A stretch of 64,000 nt of DNA from Citrobacter freundii. GTDB lineage: Bacteria > Pseudomonadota > Gammaproteobacteria > Enterobacterales > Enterobacteriaceae. Where the stretch lies: positions 186,001 to 250,000 of the forward strand of contig NZ_JAALBX010000007.1 of assembly GCF_011077955.1 (NCBI RefSeq), given 5' to 3'. The notes below the pieces were generated by a model that was not told the DNA's origin, did no database searches, and was given only the letters and a program-made list of their open reading frames with translations. The position numbers were made by a program, and so were the translations under genes. The number at the start of each line of letters is the position of its first letter. Within the stretch, counting starts at the first letter, position 1. This document shows positions 1 through 8,757 of this stretch, in pieces.

Positions 1-12
1 GTCACCGTGTTA

Positions 13-1071
13 ATGTCGACGACCTTTTGGATAAACCTTGCGATCGTGCTGGTCGTCACGATGCTGGTTTACTGGATAATCAACAAGTTACTGGCGTTGA
101 TTTATCGTGGCATTCAGAACTGGCGTCAGGGGCATGCAGGGAGTGGGCAATTACGCTATATCGCGTTTGATATGCTGAAAAGAACCAGCAAATTGCTTAT
201 TTTATTTACCGCATTTTTATTCAGCTTACGCTTCGCCGCCCTGCCAGATAGGCTCTTTTCGGCCATTTCACAAGCCTGGTTTTTGGTCATAGCGCTTCAA
301 ATGGCGCTCTGGCTCGATCAAGGCGTACAGTCCTGGATGCGTTATTTAATGCGCACCCCAGATGCCCACCGCAACCCGGTGACGCTTGTGATCCTGGGCG
401 TCATTCTGCGCGTGCTGGTATGGGCAATGATGCTGCTGTCGATTCTGGCAAACGCGGGCGTTGATATTACCGCGCTGGTGGCAAGTCTTGGCGTCGGCGG
501 TATTGCCATCGCGCTTGCGGTGCAAACCGTGTTGAGCGACGTGTTCGCTTCCCTGTCTATCGGATTTGATAAGCCGTTCGAAATCGGCGATTTTGTGGTG
601 TTTAATGACGTGGCGGGCACCATTGAACATATCGGCCTGAAAACCACCCGTATTCGCAGCCTGAGCGGCGAACAGATTGTCTGCGCCAACGCCAATTTAT
701 TGCAGCAGACCATTCATAACTACAAACGCATGCAGACGCGCCGCATCGTCTTTACTTTCGGTGTTGCCAGCACCACGCCGCCTGATAAGCTGCGCCTGAT
801 TGGCGAAGTGGTAAAAGAGATTATTACCGACGTAGGCGATACCACCTTTGACCGCGCCCATTTCCTGTCGTTTGACCAGGACCGGTTAACGTTCGAAGTA
901 GTGCATATTGTGAAAACCGCTGACTATAACAAGTACATGGATATTCAGCAGGAGATCAATATCCGTCTCATTGAGAAGCTCAATGAAAATGATATTGAAC
1001 TGGCGTTGCCAAGCCTTGTCATGCGCTCGCCGGTGCAAATTAAACGCGCGGAAATGACCCAGGCCGCGTAA
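13..1071 (+). CDS. MscS-family mechanosensitive channel
   Basis: Predicted inner-membrane small-conductance mechanosensitive channel that would release solutes on hypo-osmotic shock. The N-terminal ~180 residues hold about four or five hydrophobic segments. The pore-lining helix and the first part of the beta domain are recognisable in ALVASLGVGGIAIALAVQ followed by FDKPFEIGDFV, the MscS signature. A soluble alpha/beta C-terminal region follows. At about 352 residues it is longer than E. coli MscS (286) and close to the YnaI size class. A GTG at position 7 is also in frame; ATG at 13 is chosen, but the true start could lie upstream of the window. A hairpin terminator follows at 1081. The exact paralogue is not resolved. 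Confidence 0.85.
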   Translation: MSTTFWINLAIVLVVTMLVYWIINKLLALIYRGIQNWRQGHAGSGQLRYIAFDMLKRTSKLLILFTAFLFSLRFAALPDRLFSAISQAWFLVIALQMALWLDQGVQSWMRYLMRTPDAHRNPVTLVILGVILRVLVWAMMLLSILANAGVDITALVASLGVGGIAIALAVQTVLSDVFASLSIGFDKPFEIGDFVVFNDVAGTIEHIGLKTTRIRSLSGEQIVCANANLLQQTIHNYKRMQTRRIVFTFGVASTTPPDKLRLIGEVVKEIITDVGDTTFDRAHFLSFDQDRLTFEVVHIVKTADYNKYMDIQQEINIRLIEKLNENDIELALPSLVMRSPVQIKRAEMTQAA

Positions 1072-1080
1072 TCCCCATTA

Positions 1081-1109
1081 CGCCGTCTGGTTCACAGACG
1101 GCGCTTTTC
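1081..1109 (+). terminator. Rho-independent terminator after the MscS-like gene
   Basis: A 9-bp perfect stem (CGCCGTCTG / CAGACGGCG, 1081-1103) with a GTTCA loop is followed by CTTTTCT. It lies 10 bases after the stop codon. Confidence 0.8.
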
Positions 1110-1190
1110 TCATCATTCTACGGCCCTTGCCTGCTTGTCGTTTCGTCTGGCCGATGCTAAGCGTTATATAAAATTATTTTAAGGATGGTT

Positions 1191-2324
1191 ATGACGACTC
1201 AACGTTTAGGGCAAGCGGTAGTCATTGGCGCAGTGATGATTTTCGGTCTGACCTATGGTCTGAGCGCGCCGTTAATTTCTTTACGCCTTCATACTGAAGG
1301 GTATGACGAATGGTTTATTGGGCTAAATGCCGCGATGCACGCCGTCGGGGTCTTCGCCGTCGCGCCTTTTCTCCCCACCCTTTGCCAGCGCAGTACGCCC
1401 GGCGCGCTTATCACGCGCTCGTTATTCGCCATTTTAGTGCTGCTGTGCCTGTTTCCTTTTGTCCCGCTGCTCGGCTGGTTCGCGCTGCGTTTTTTACTGG
1501 GCGTATTCAGCGAAATCATTCTCGTGGTAACCGAAACCTGGCTTAATCACACAACCGTAGAACAGGCGCGGGCGAAAACCTTAGCCTGGTATACCGCAAG
1601 CCTCTCGTTGGGTTATGCCATCGGGCCGTTATTGCTGTTGATTGCTCCCGGCGACATCCCGTTCTATCTGGGCGGCGGTCTGGCGTTGTTAAGCGCGCTG
1701 ATCCTCTGGACCAGCGCGCCGCCAAGCCCGCCGCTGGCGGAAGAAAAAGTCAGCGGAATTTTGCGTTATATCTGGATGGCCCCGCTGGCGATGGCGGCGA
1801 CGGCGCTGAATGCCGCGCTGGAAGCCGCCGGGCTGAATCTACTGGTGGTGTATGCCATGCAGATGGGCTGGAGCGAACAGGCCGCCACGGAATTGCTGGC
1901 GGTGCTGATGGTGGGCGCGATTGTGCTGCAACTGCCGGTGGGGTGGCTTGCTGATAAATACGATCGTCATAAGCTGCTGCTGGCCTGCGCGGCGCTGTCT
2001 ACCATCGGCGCGCTGCTGTGGCCGCTGGCGCTGAATGTGCCGCTGCTGGCGTGGTTGCTGATGTTTTTCTGGGGCGGCGTCTTTGTCGCTATCTACACGC
2101 TGATCATCACGCAGGTAGGCGCGCGCTGGACCGGTAGCCATCTGGCGGGCGTATATGCGGCGATGTCGATTATGTGGGGCGTGGGCGCGTTAATAGGCCC
2201 GAGCATGGGCGGGATCGCCATGAGCGCCTTTACGCACGGGTTGCCGTATCTGGCGGCGCTATTATGCGGGCTGTTTTTTCTCTGGGCGCTGTGGCTTTAT
2301 CGAAAAGAAAACGGTGGGGCCTGA
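1191..2324 (+). CDS. MFS transporter (YcaD-like drug/sugar exporter type)
   Basis: Twelve-helix major facilitator superfamily permease of about 377 residues. Hydrophobic segments fill the whole protein, and WLADKYDRHKLL near residue 245 is the loop 8-9 copy of the MFS motif A (G-x-x-x-D-R-x-G-R-R type). The length and the ETWLNH segment in the first half resemble the YcaD-type MFS group, but the substrate is unknown. An ATG at 1185 overlaps the Shine-Dalgarno AAGGA (1181-1185). ATG at 1191 has that site at normal spacing and is preferred. The gene stands alone between the MscS-like gene and the convergent yncE. Its last codons are part of the yncE terminator hairpin. Confidence 0.85.
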   Translation: MTTQRLGQAVVIGAVMIFGLTYGLSAPLISLRLHTEGYDEWFIGLNAAMHAVGVFAVAPFLPTLCQRSTPGALITRSLFAILVLLCLFPFVPLLGWFALRFLLGVFSEIILVVTETWLNHTTVEQARAKTLAWYTASLSLGYAIGPLLLLIAPGDIPFYLGGGLALLSALILWTSAPPSPPLAEEKVSGILRYIWMAPLAMAATALNAALEAAGLNLLVVYAMQMGWSEQAATELLAVLMVGAIVLQLPVGWLADKYDRHKLLLACAALSTIGALLWPLALNVPLLAWLLMFFWGGVFVAIYTLIITQVGARWTGSHLAGVYAAMSIMWGVGALIGPSMGGIAMSAFTHGLPYLAALLCGLFFLWALWLYRKENGGA

Positions 2325-2333
2325 CCCCACCGT
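2304..2333 (-). terminator. Terminator of yncE, embedded in the 3' end of the MFS gene
   Basis: A 9-bp perfect stem (2311-2319 with 2325-2333) spans the MFS stop codon. Read on the minus strand it is followed by TTTTCTTTTC, so it fits an intrinsic terminator for yncE. On the plus strand there is no T-run. Confidence 0.7.
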
Positions 2334-2338
2334 TGGGC

Positions 2339-3397
2339 TTACAGGGCGATACGGATAATATCGTCCGGGCTGGTGGCTTCTTGTTTACGGCTGGAAGGCT
2401 GCTTTACGCTGACATACAGCGTTTTGCCATCCGGCGAGAGCGCCAGGCTGTTCGGGTGAACCGGCGCATCAATAGTTTTCACCACTCGATAGGTTTTGGC
2501 GTCGATCACGCTTACCGTGCCCGCATCACGGTGAGTCACATAGACTTCGTTACGCGCCGGGTTGAACAGCACCGCGAGTGACGCCGGGGCATCAATTTTC
2601 GCCAGAACGTTGCCGTCGCGGGTATCTACCGCCAGCACCTGCGGCTGTTGAGAATCAGTGATAAACGCGCGGTGGTTCGCCGGATCGAGGCTGATATTCA
2701 AAAAGAAGTGTTCTTTGCCATCATCCAGCACTTTCTTACGCAGCACCTCTTTATGATTATGGGTATCAAAGGCGATCAGTTCACCATTAGCGTTGGTGGT
2801 AAAAACGCGTTTTGCTGCGCTGTCCAGCGCAAGGCCGGTGCTGTACTTGCCGGTGCCGGTTAGCGTCGTGCGCAGCGTCATGGTGGCGCCGTCAATAACC
2901 CAAATCACGCTGTCTTCGCCAAGGCCCGTGACGTAAACGGTATTTGTCGCCTCGTCCACGACCAGCTCACGAGTATGCATCGGTTTGACCGTCTCGCTAC
3001 GCTCACGGTTATCAAGCACGATACGCCCTTTCACCTCGCCCGTTTTGGCATCAATCGCCGTCACGGCGCTGTTTACGGTATTGCCAAACCACAGGGTATT
3101 GGTTTTGGTATTAACAGCGGCGCCAAAAGGTTTGAGATCGTTGTGAATGCGCTGTTTCACCTCAAGCGTGGCGGGGTCAAGCTTGTAGACGATGCCCCCT
3201 TTATCCAGCGAACGGCTCAGGGACGTCGCCACATATAGCGCCTGCTCCGTCGGGCTGTAGGCCATTTCATATGCCCCTTTATCAATTGGTTTGCGCAGTA
3301 AGGCGTCAGCGGCGTGACCGGGAAGAACGGCGAGCGATGTGCTAAACAACAACGCGCCAAGTAAAGCGCGACGCGCAGACAGATGACGAAAATCCAT
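2339..3397 (-). CDS. yncE: YncE, periplasmic seven-bladed beta-propeller protein
   Basis: Very similar along its length to E. coli YncE (shared stretches include NTVNSAVTAIDAKTGEVKGR, DDGKEHFF and HPNSLALSPDGKTLYVSVKQ). YncE is a periplasmic YVTN-repeat beta-propeller that in E. coli is Fur-regulated and reported to bind DNA; its physiological role is unclear. The first ~30 residues form a signal peptide ending around GHA|ADA. A start at 3433 is open, but ATG at 3397 has a good Shine-Dalgarno (AGGGAG) and gives 352 residues, the family length. It is divergent from the TonB receptor yncD, with a Fur box between them, which suggests both belong to one iron-starvation response. Confidence 0.95.
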   Translation of the reverse strand: MDFRHLSARRALLGALLFSTSLAVLPGHAADALLRKPIDKGAYEMAYSPTEQALYVATSLSRSLDKGGIVYKLDPATLEVKQRIHNDLKPFGAAVNTKTNTLWFGNTVNSAVTAIDAKTGEVKGRIVLDNRERSETVKPMHTRELVVDEATNTVYVTGLGEDSVIWVIDGATMTLRTTLTGTGKYSTGLALDSAAKRVFTTNANGELIAFDTHNHKEVLRKKVLDDGKEHFFLNISLDPANHRAFITDSQQPQVLAVDTRDGNVLAKIDAPASLAVLFNPARNEVYVTHRDAGTVSVIDAKTYRVVKTIDAPVHPNSLALSPDGKTLYVSVKQPSSRKQEATSPDDIIRIAL

Positions 3398-3479
3398 AAC
3401 AACTCCCTTTTTACGTAAAAATGGCGGCGTCACATTGCATCCAGAACTGGCCGTGATGATTCACGGCTCTGTTTTTAGT

Positions 3480-3498
3480 GAGAATAATAATCATTATT
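3480..3498. promoter_or_regulatory. Fur box between yncE and yncD
   Basis: The 19 bases match the Fur consensus GATAATGATAATCATTATC at 16 positions (mismatches at positions 3, 7 and 19). The site lies 83 bp upstream of yncE and 143 bp upstream of yncD, so it could repress both divergent promoters when iron is sufficient. Fur regulation of yncE is known in E. coli. Confidence 0.85.
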
Positions 3499-3641
3499 TT
3501 TAAAAAAAGGGAATAAATTTGCCCAACTGCCTGTTAAATGCCCACTACACTTCAATTGTTAACGATAAATGCTGTTAACATTTTCAACTTATTTACAAAT
3601 AACCTAACATTTTGGCGCATTTACTTTAAATTGGTTCAGGC

Positions 3642-5759
3642 ATGATTATTTTTCGCGCGATTCTTCCTCTTCCGGTCGTATTATTGCCGGTTATCTTTTC
3701 CCCCCTGACGGCCAGCGCCGCAGAAAATGAACAAACCATGGTGGTTACCGCCTCCCCTGGCCCGCTGTCGGAACTTGATACGCCAGCGGCCGTGAGCGTG
3801 GTCACCGGCGACGATCTTCGCCATGCGGCGCCGCAGATCAATCTGTCGGAAAACATGGGCAGCGTGCCCGGTTTGCAGATTCAAAACCGACAGAACTACG
3901 CCCAGGATTTACAACTGTCGATTCGCGGATTTGGTTCGCGTTCCACCTACGGCGTACGCGGCATTCGCCTTTACGTAGACGGTATCCCGGCGACCATGCC
4001 TGATGGTCAGGGGCAGACGTCCAACATCGATCTCAATAGCGTGGCTAGCGTTGAAGTGCTGCGTGGCCCCTTTTCAGCGCTCTATGGCAACGCCTCGGGC
4101 GGCGTGATTGATGTCAAAACCCAAACCGGCGAAGCGCCGCCGACGCTTGAAGCCAGCAGTTATTACGGCAGTTTCGGCACCTGGCGCTACGGCCTGAAAG
4201 CAAGCGGCGCGGTGGGCGATGGCAGTAAGCTTGGCGATGTAAATTACACTGTGTCTTCTACGCGCTTTACCACCCACGGCTTTCGCGATCACAGCAGCGC
4301 GCAGAAAAATCTCGCCAACGCCAAACTGGGCGTGCGGATTGATGAGGCCAGCACCCTGACGCTTTTGCTAAACAGCATCGATACGCAGGCCAACGATCCT
4401 GGCGGTTTATCCTACGGCGAGTGGCGTGACAACCCGCGTCAGTCCCCGCGCGCCGATCAGTACAACACCCGCAAAACCATCAAGCAGACTCAGGCCGGTC
4501 TCAATTATCAGCGGGCGATGAGCGAGCATGACGACCTGAGCGTCACCGCCTACGCAGGCGAGCGTGAAACCGTCCAGTATCAGTCCATCCCGATTGGACC
4601 ACAGCGTAATCCAACACACCCCGGCGGGGTCATCGATCTCAGCCGTCATTATCAGGGAATAGACAGTCGCTGGACGCACCGCGATACGCTCCTGACCCTG
4701 CCGGTAAGCGTCACCGCCGGACTGAATTACGAAAACATGAGCGAGAACCGTAAAGGATTTGAGAACTTCGTGCTGGAAAACGGCGCGCCGATGTATGGCG
4801 TGAAGGGCAATGAGCGCCGCGATGAACGAAATCTGATGTGGAACCTCGATCCCTATTTGCAGTCAAGCTGGCAGCTCAGCGATAAGCTAACGCTGGATGC
4901 GGGGGTGCGTTATAGCTCAATCTGGTTTGATGCTAACGACCACTACATCACTGCCGCTAACGGCGATGACAGCGGTGACGCCAGCTATCATAAATGGCTG
5001 CCGGCGGGCGCGTTAAAATACCGTGTGACTGACGCATGGAACGTTTATCTCTCGGCGGGACGCGGCTTCGAAACGCCGACCATTAACGAACTGTCTTACC
5101 GTTCCGACGGGCAGAACGGACTTAACCTGGCGCTGAAACCCTCCACCAGCGACACCGTGGAAGTGGGCAGTAAAACCCGCATCGGTAACGGCCTTTTCAG
5201 CGCAGCGCTGTTCCAGACGGACACCGATGATGAGCTGGTGGTGGACGCCAGCAGCGGCGGGCGCACCACGTATAAAAACGCCGGTAAAACGCGCCGTCAG
5301 GGGCTTGAGCTTTCGCTCGATCAACAGTTTGCTTATGACTGGAAGCTGAAAATGGCCTGGACATGGCTTGATGCCACCTACCGCAGCGACGTTTGCGGAG
5401 CGACGGACTGCAACGGCAACCGGATGCCAGGTATTGCGCGTAATATGGGCTATGCGTCGTTCGGTTATCAGCCGGAACAGGGTTGGTATGCAGGCGCGGA
5501 TGTGCGCTATATGAGCGATATCATGGCCGACGACGAGAACAGCGCCAAAGCGCCTTCTTATACCTCGGCGGGCCTGAATACCGGGTATAAATTCCTCTAT
5601 GAACGCTGGGCGTTAGATCTGTTTGGCCGGGTGGATAACCTGTTTGATAAAGAGTATGTCGGCTCTGTTATCGTCAACGAAAGTAATGGCCGCTATTACG
5701 AGCCTGCGCCGGGGCGCAATTATGGGGTTGGGCTGTCGGTAAGCTACCGGTTTGAATAA
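3642..5759 (+). CDS. yncD: YncD, TonB-dependent outer-membrane receptor
   Basis: Outer-membrane receptor of 705 residues (E. coli YncD about 700) for an unidentified, probably iron-related ligand, energised by TonB-ExbBD. A signal peptide runs to about residue 26 (LTASA|AENE). The TonB box lies in QTMVVTA at about 30-36. The plug domain (about 45-155) contains IRGFGSRSTYGVRGIRLYVD and VEVLRGPFSALYGNASGG. The remaining ~550 residues are the 22-strand barrel, with the family C-terminal motif VDNLFDKEYVG. The chain ends SYRFE, so the usual terminal aromatic residue is penultimate. Divergent from yncE; a Fur box lies upstream. Confidence 0.95.
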   Translation: MIIFRAILPLPVVLLPVIFSPLTASAAENEQTMVVTASPGPLSELDTPAAVSVVTGDDLRHAAPQINLSENMGSVPGLQIQNRQNYAQDLQLSIRGFGSRSTYGVRGIRLYVDGIPATMPDGQGQTSNIDLNSVASVEVLRGPFSALYGNASGGVIDVKTQTGEAPPTLEASSYYGSFGTWRYGLKASGAVGDGSKLGDVNYTVSSTRFTTHGFRDHSSAQKNLANAKLGVRIDEASTLTLLLNSIDTQANDPGGLSYGEWRDNPRQSPRADQYNTRKTIKQTQAGLNYQRAMSEHDDLSVTAYAGERETVQYQSIPIGPQRNPTHPGGVIDLSRHYQGIDSRWTHRDTLLTLPVSVTAGLNYENMSENRKGFENFVLENGAPMYGVKGNERRDERNLMWNLDPYLQSSWQLSDKLTLDAGVRYSSIWFDANDHYITAANGDDSGDASYHKWLPAGALKYRVTDAWNVYLSAGRGFETPTINELSYRSDGQNGLNLALKPSTSDTVEVGSKTRIGNGLFSAALFQTDTDDELVVDASSGGRTTYKNAGKTRRQGLELSLDQQFAYDWKLKMAWTWLDATYRSDVCGATDCNGNRMPGIARNMGYASFGYQPEQGWYAGADVRYMSDIMADDENSAKAPSYTSAGLNTGYKFLYERWALDLFGRVDNLFDKEYVGSVIVNESNGRYYEPAPGRNYGVGLSVSYRFE

Positions 5760-5848
5760 GCGAGGCTTACCCAAAGTGGGTAAAGAGCCGGTCAAATCGA
5801 AAACGTAAAACTCACTATTCGACTTAATGGGGTGAGGCTTTTAGAGAA

Positions 5849-5883
5849 AACGGCGTTTTAGTGAAAATCAGTAAAACGCCGTT
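5849..5883. terminator. Hairpin between convergent yncD and mcbR
   Basis: A perfect 12-bp stem (5849-5860 with 5872-5883) with an 11-base loop lies in the 173-bp gap between the two stop codons. A-rich and T-rich bases inside the arms suggest bidirectional use, but there is no long T-run. Confidence 0.55.
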
Positions 5884-5932
5884 GGCTCTGAAGAAGACAT
5901 AAGTAAAACGTGTTGTTACAGGTTAAAGATCG

Positions 5933-6601
5933 CTAGCTCACCGATTTAAAGTGATAGCGGCTTATCAACTCGTCAGCATCATCTATGACCTGATGTACGG
6001 CCTTGACGCTGCGTTCAACATCGCGGGCCTCAAGCGCTTCAATCAGGTCATTATAGTTGTACTGCTGATGCTCCATAACGGGCATTTGCGGATACAGGAA
6101 ATTGAAGCAAGGCCCCACCTGCACCCAGAGTTGTTCAATTAAATTATTAAGCGTGGGCATTTGCGCAAGCTTATAAAGCTCGAAGCGAAACACCCGATTG
6201 GAAACCAGTAATTGTTCAACGTCGCGATTTTGCTTCGCCTGATCGAAATTATTCCAGAGATTTCGTAAGGTAATGACGTTCTCGGCAGTCATTTTCTCAA
6301 TGGCTTTTTCAACAGCAAGCCCTTCAAGACTTTTACGAACCAGATTAATTTCCTTACAACGCTCTTCGCTAATCTCCGGCACTAAAAACGCCTGAGCCGG
6401 AGTGGCGACCAGCGCCCCTGCGGAAACAAGCCTTAACAAGGCTTCACGCACCGGGGTAATACTGGTGCCTAACTGCTCTGCAAGGTCTTTTGTTACGAGT
6501 CGCGAACCAGGTTTCAAACTACCAATGATCAACGCATTTTTTAATCTTACCTCCACTTGCGTGGTCAAACTCATCCGCTGCGCCCTTTCCAGATCAAGCA
6601 T
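5933..6601 (-). CDS. mcbR: McbR-like GntR/FadR-family transcriptional regulator
   Basis: Regulator of 222 residues with an N-terminal winged helix (about 10-75, containing DLAEQLGTSITPVREALLRL) and an all-helical FadR-type ligand domain (about 85-215). It aligns with E. coli McbR (YncC, 221 residues), known for repressing mcbA and affecting biofilm and colanic acid, especially at the helix-turn-helix. The C-terminal half is more divergent, so an ortholog is likely but a paralogue is possible. Start 6601 has AGGA about seven bases upstream. Position next to yncD matches the E. coli order. E. coli has curA on the other side; here an XRE-cupin gene occupies that place. Confidence 0.75.
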   Translation of the reverse strand: MLDLERAQRMSLTTQVEVRLKNALIIGSLKPGSRLVTKDLAEQLGTSITPVREALLRLVSAGALVATPAQAFLVPEISEERCKEINLVRKSLEGLAVEKAIEKMTAENVITLRNLWNNFDQAKQNRDVEQLLVSNRVFRFELYKLAQMPTLNNLIEQLWVQVGPCFNFLYPQMPVMEHQQYNYNDLIEALEARDVERSVKAVHQVIDDADELISRYHFKSVS

Positions 6602-6748
6602 GGTATTTCCTGCCTCACTCTATGATGTCATTTTGCCGTTACTGTACTTCATGCACCGTTCTCTAAGGCCTGTATAATAAATAGCCTTATAATTTTTAGG
6701 TGCACTTAAAGAAAATAGCGATATTTATCTAAGATGCCAGAAAAATCG

Positions 6749-7333
6749 TTAAGGAATGCTAATCGAATTTTTATTAAGAAGCACGATTAAGTATATGCAT
6801 TCCGCGTTACTTTCATTAATAAAGTGACAATTATTAGGCGGACCGAGCTCCAGACAATCTCCGGCCTTCATTTCATGCCGGATATCGCCTTCTAAAAACA
6901 CTAACTCGCCCTGCTGCAACCATATCAATTGATGGGTAAAAGCATAGGCCGAAGCGGGCATGGGAATATCGCTTCCGGCAGGAAGTTCGACCTGGACTAA
7001 ATCAAGGGGGAAGGTATTTTGAGGCGAGAGATGGCGACGCAGATAATGACTTTGAGGGTCGCGCCACACGGGCTGATCGGCATAACGCAGCAACCGTCCT
7101 GAAGGCGCTTCGGCACGGGCAATCAGCGTGGACATGCTAATACCGAACGCGCCCGCAAGCCGCGCCAGGAGTGTTGCCGTCGGGCTGCTCTCGCTGCGTT
7201 CGATTTTATGGATCATGGCGCGTGAAACCCCGGCTCGCTGCGCCAGTTCGCTAAGCGACCAGCCACGGGATTCACGCTCCAGGCGGATTCTGGCACTGAT
7301 TCGTTGATTTACGGTGTCGATTATATTATTCAT
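6749..7333 (-). CDS. XRE-cupin transcriptional regulator
   Basis: A 194-residue protein with an N-terminal XRE helix-turn-helix (about 10-65: WSLSELAQRAGVSRAMIHKI) and a C-terminal cupin beta-barrel (about 110-185: WLQQGELVFLEGDIRHEMKAGDCLELG). Such proteins sense a small metabolite through the cupin and repress adjacent genes. Its start is only 40 bp from the divergent mnaT start, so it probably controls mnaT-ydcZ and/or itself. E. coli K-12 does not have it at this locus. The ligand is unknown. It resembles sutR in domain layout but is clearly a different protein. Confidence 0.85.
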   Translation of the reverse strand: MNNIIDTVNQRISARIRLERESRGWSLSELAQRAGVSRAMIHKIERSESSPTATLLARLAGAFGISMSTLIARAEAPSGRLLRYADQPVWRDPQSHYLRRHLSPQNTFPLDLVQVELPAGSDIPMPASAYAFTHQLIWLQQGELVFLEGDIRHEMKAGDCLELGPPNNCHFINESNAECIYLIVLLNKNSISIP

Positions 7334-7373
7334 ATCGTATCAATATAGTGAACACCCTTCAGAGGTTCAACCC

Positions 7374-7892
7374 ATGATCATTCGCCGTGCCAGCGCAGAG
7401 GATTGCGAAGCCATTGCCGAAATTTATAACTACGCCGTATTGCACACTGCCGCCATCTGGAACGATCGCACCGTTGACACGGAAAATCGTCTTGCCTGGT
7501 TTTTTCAGCGCGGTAACGCGGGTTTTCCGGTTCTGGTCGCAGAAGAGAATAACACGGTGGTGGGCTATGCCTCCTTTGGCGACTGGCGCGCCTTTGAGGG
7601 CTTTCGTCATACCGTGGAACACTCGGTGTATGTTCATGCCGATCACCAGGGGAAAGGCATCGGGAAAGCACTGATGCTGGCGCTAATTGACGAAGCGCGC
7701 GCCTGTCACAAGCACGTGATGGTCGCAGGCATTGAGTCGCAAAACGCCGCGTCCATTGCGCTGCATCATAAGCTTGGCTTTACAATCAGCGCGCAAATGC
7801 CCCAGGTGGGGACCAAATTTGGCCGCTGGCTGGATTTAACCTTTATGCAGTTACAGCTTGATGAGCGCAGCGAACCGGATATCCCGGCATGA
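7374..7892 (+). CDS. mnaT: MnaT, L-amino acid N-acetyltransferase (GNAT)
   Basis: Very close to E. coli MnaT (YncA), which acetylates the alpha-amino group of L-methionine, its sulfoximine and sulfone, and L-phenylalanine, and confers resistance to methionine sulfoximine. The 172-residue GNAT fold shows the acetyl-CoA loop HQGKGIGKAL (about 100-110) and the conserved C-terminal block MPQVGTKFGRWLDLTFMQL. An upstream ATG at 7314 lies inside the divergent XRE-cupin gene. ATG 7374 has an AGAGG site and gives the family length. The stop overlaps the ydcZ start by 4 bp, so the two are translationally coupled. Confidence 0.93.
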   Translation: MIIRRASAEDCEAIAEIYNYAVLHTAAIWNDRTVDTENRLAWFFQRGNAGFPVLVAEENNTVVGYASFGDWRAFEGFRHTVEHSVYVHADHQGKGIGKALMLALIDEARACHKHVMVAGIESQNAASIALHHKLGFTISAQMPQVGTKFGRWLDLTFMQLQLDERSEPDIPA

Positions 7893-8338
7893 ACAACTCG
7901 TTAACGCTGCTGTTTTTAACCGCCGCAGGCATGGGGCTGGTGGTGCAAAACATGATTATGGTGCGCATTACCCAGTCGGCTTCCACCATTCTTATCGCCA
8001 TGCTGCTGAACTCCCTGGTGGGTATTGTGCTGTTCACCGGCATTCTCCTTGCGAGAAATGGCCTTGCGGGCGTGCAGGAGCTGTTTGCCACGGTGCGCTG
8101 GTGGACGCTGATCCCAGGTTTATTGGGATCGTTCTTTGTCTTCGCCAGCATCACCGGTTATCAGAATGTCGGCGCGGCCACCACCATTGCGGTGCTGGTC
8201 GCAAGCCAGTTAATTGGCGGGTTAATGATGGATATCGCCCGCAGTCACGGCGTATCGTTGCGGGCGTTAATCGGGCCAGGTATCGGCGCGGTGTTACTGG
8301 TTATCGGCGCCTGGCTTGTAGCAAGGCGGCAGTTTTAG
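7889..8338 (+). CDS. ydcZ: YdcZ, DMT-superfamily (DUF606) membrane protein
   Basis: Inner-membrane protein of 149 residues with about five hydrophobic segments, nearly identical to E. coli YdcZ over STILIAMLLNSLVGIVLF, RWWTLIPGLLGSFFVFASI and NVGAATTIAVLVASQLIGG. It belongs to the drug/metabolite transporter superfamily; the substrate is not established. It starts within the ATGA that ends mnaT and its stop overlaps by 4 bp the stop of the convergent ydcY, an unusually compact arrangement. Pairing with an N-acetyltransferase suggests export of an amino acid or acetylated product (inference). Confidence 0.93.
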   Translation: MNNSLTLLFLTAAGMGLVVQNMIMVRITQSASTILIAMLLNSLVGIVLFTGILLARNGLAGVQELFATVRWWTLIPGLLGSFFVFASITGYQNVGAATTIAVLVASQLIGGLMMDIARSHGVSLRALIGPGIGAVLLVIGAWLVARRQF

Positions 8339-8580
8339 AGAATACTCCCGCCGCGAGTCAGCTGCGCCAGGCGCGCTTTTTCAGCCTGCTCACGCTCCTC
8401 GGCGCGATGATGGCCGTGATGGGCAATCGCGGTGCGTAAGCGCTGCTGTTGTACATAGCGCTCCTCGCGGCTCAACTCGGCGTCATCGCTCAGCGCAATC
8501 AGTAATTCATTCATCGGCGCAATAACGCCCTGCGCAATCGTCGCCTCGACGCGACGGCTTACTTCATCAAGATGTGACAT
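8335..8580 (-). CDS. ydcY: YdcY, small cytoplasmic protein (DUF2526)
   Basis: An 81-residue charged helical protein that matches E. coli YdcY (77 residues), with MNELLIALSDDAELSREERY and QQQRLRTAIAHHGH shared and the C-terminus GGSIL versus GGTIL. Its function is unknown. The extra four residues lie in the His/Glu/Arg-rich segment near the C-terminus. The stop codon overlaps the ydcZ stop on the other strand. It marks the left edge of the variable block, since in E. coli the next genes are ortT and patD. Confidence 0.92.
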   Translation of the reverse strand: MSHLDEVSRRVEATIAQGVIAPMNELLIALSDDAELSREERYVQQQRLRTAIAHHGHHRAEEREQAEKARLAQLTRGGSIL

Positions 8581-8757
8581 CGCCCCTCCTTACGTAGTTT
8601 GCTAAAGCTTAGCGCGCCCGCACGTGACAAACCAGACCCTTTCCCTGAAGCGTTTCAATGCCCCGATAATTAATACGTTTTACCGTTTCTTCCGCCGTTT
8701 GCTTGCAAACGGAAGCGGTAAAGTAAAAGCGTAAAAGAAGATGGGCAGGTAAAACTC

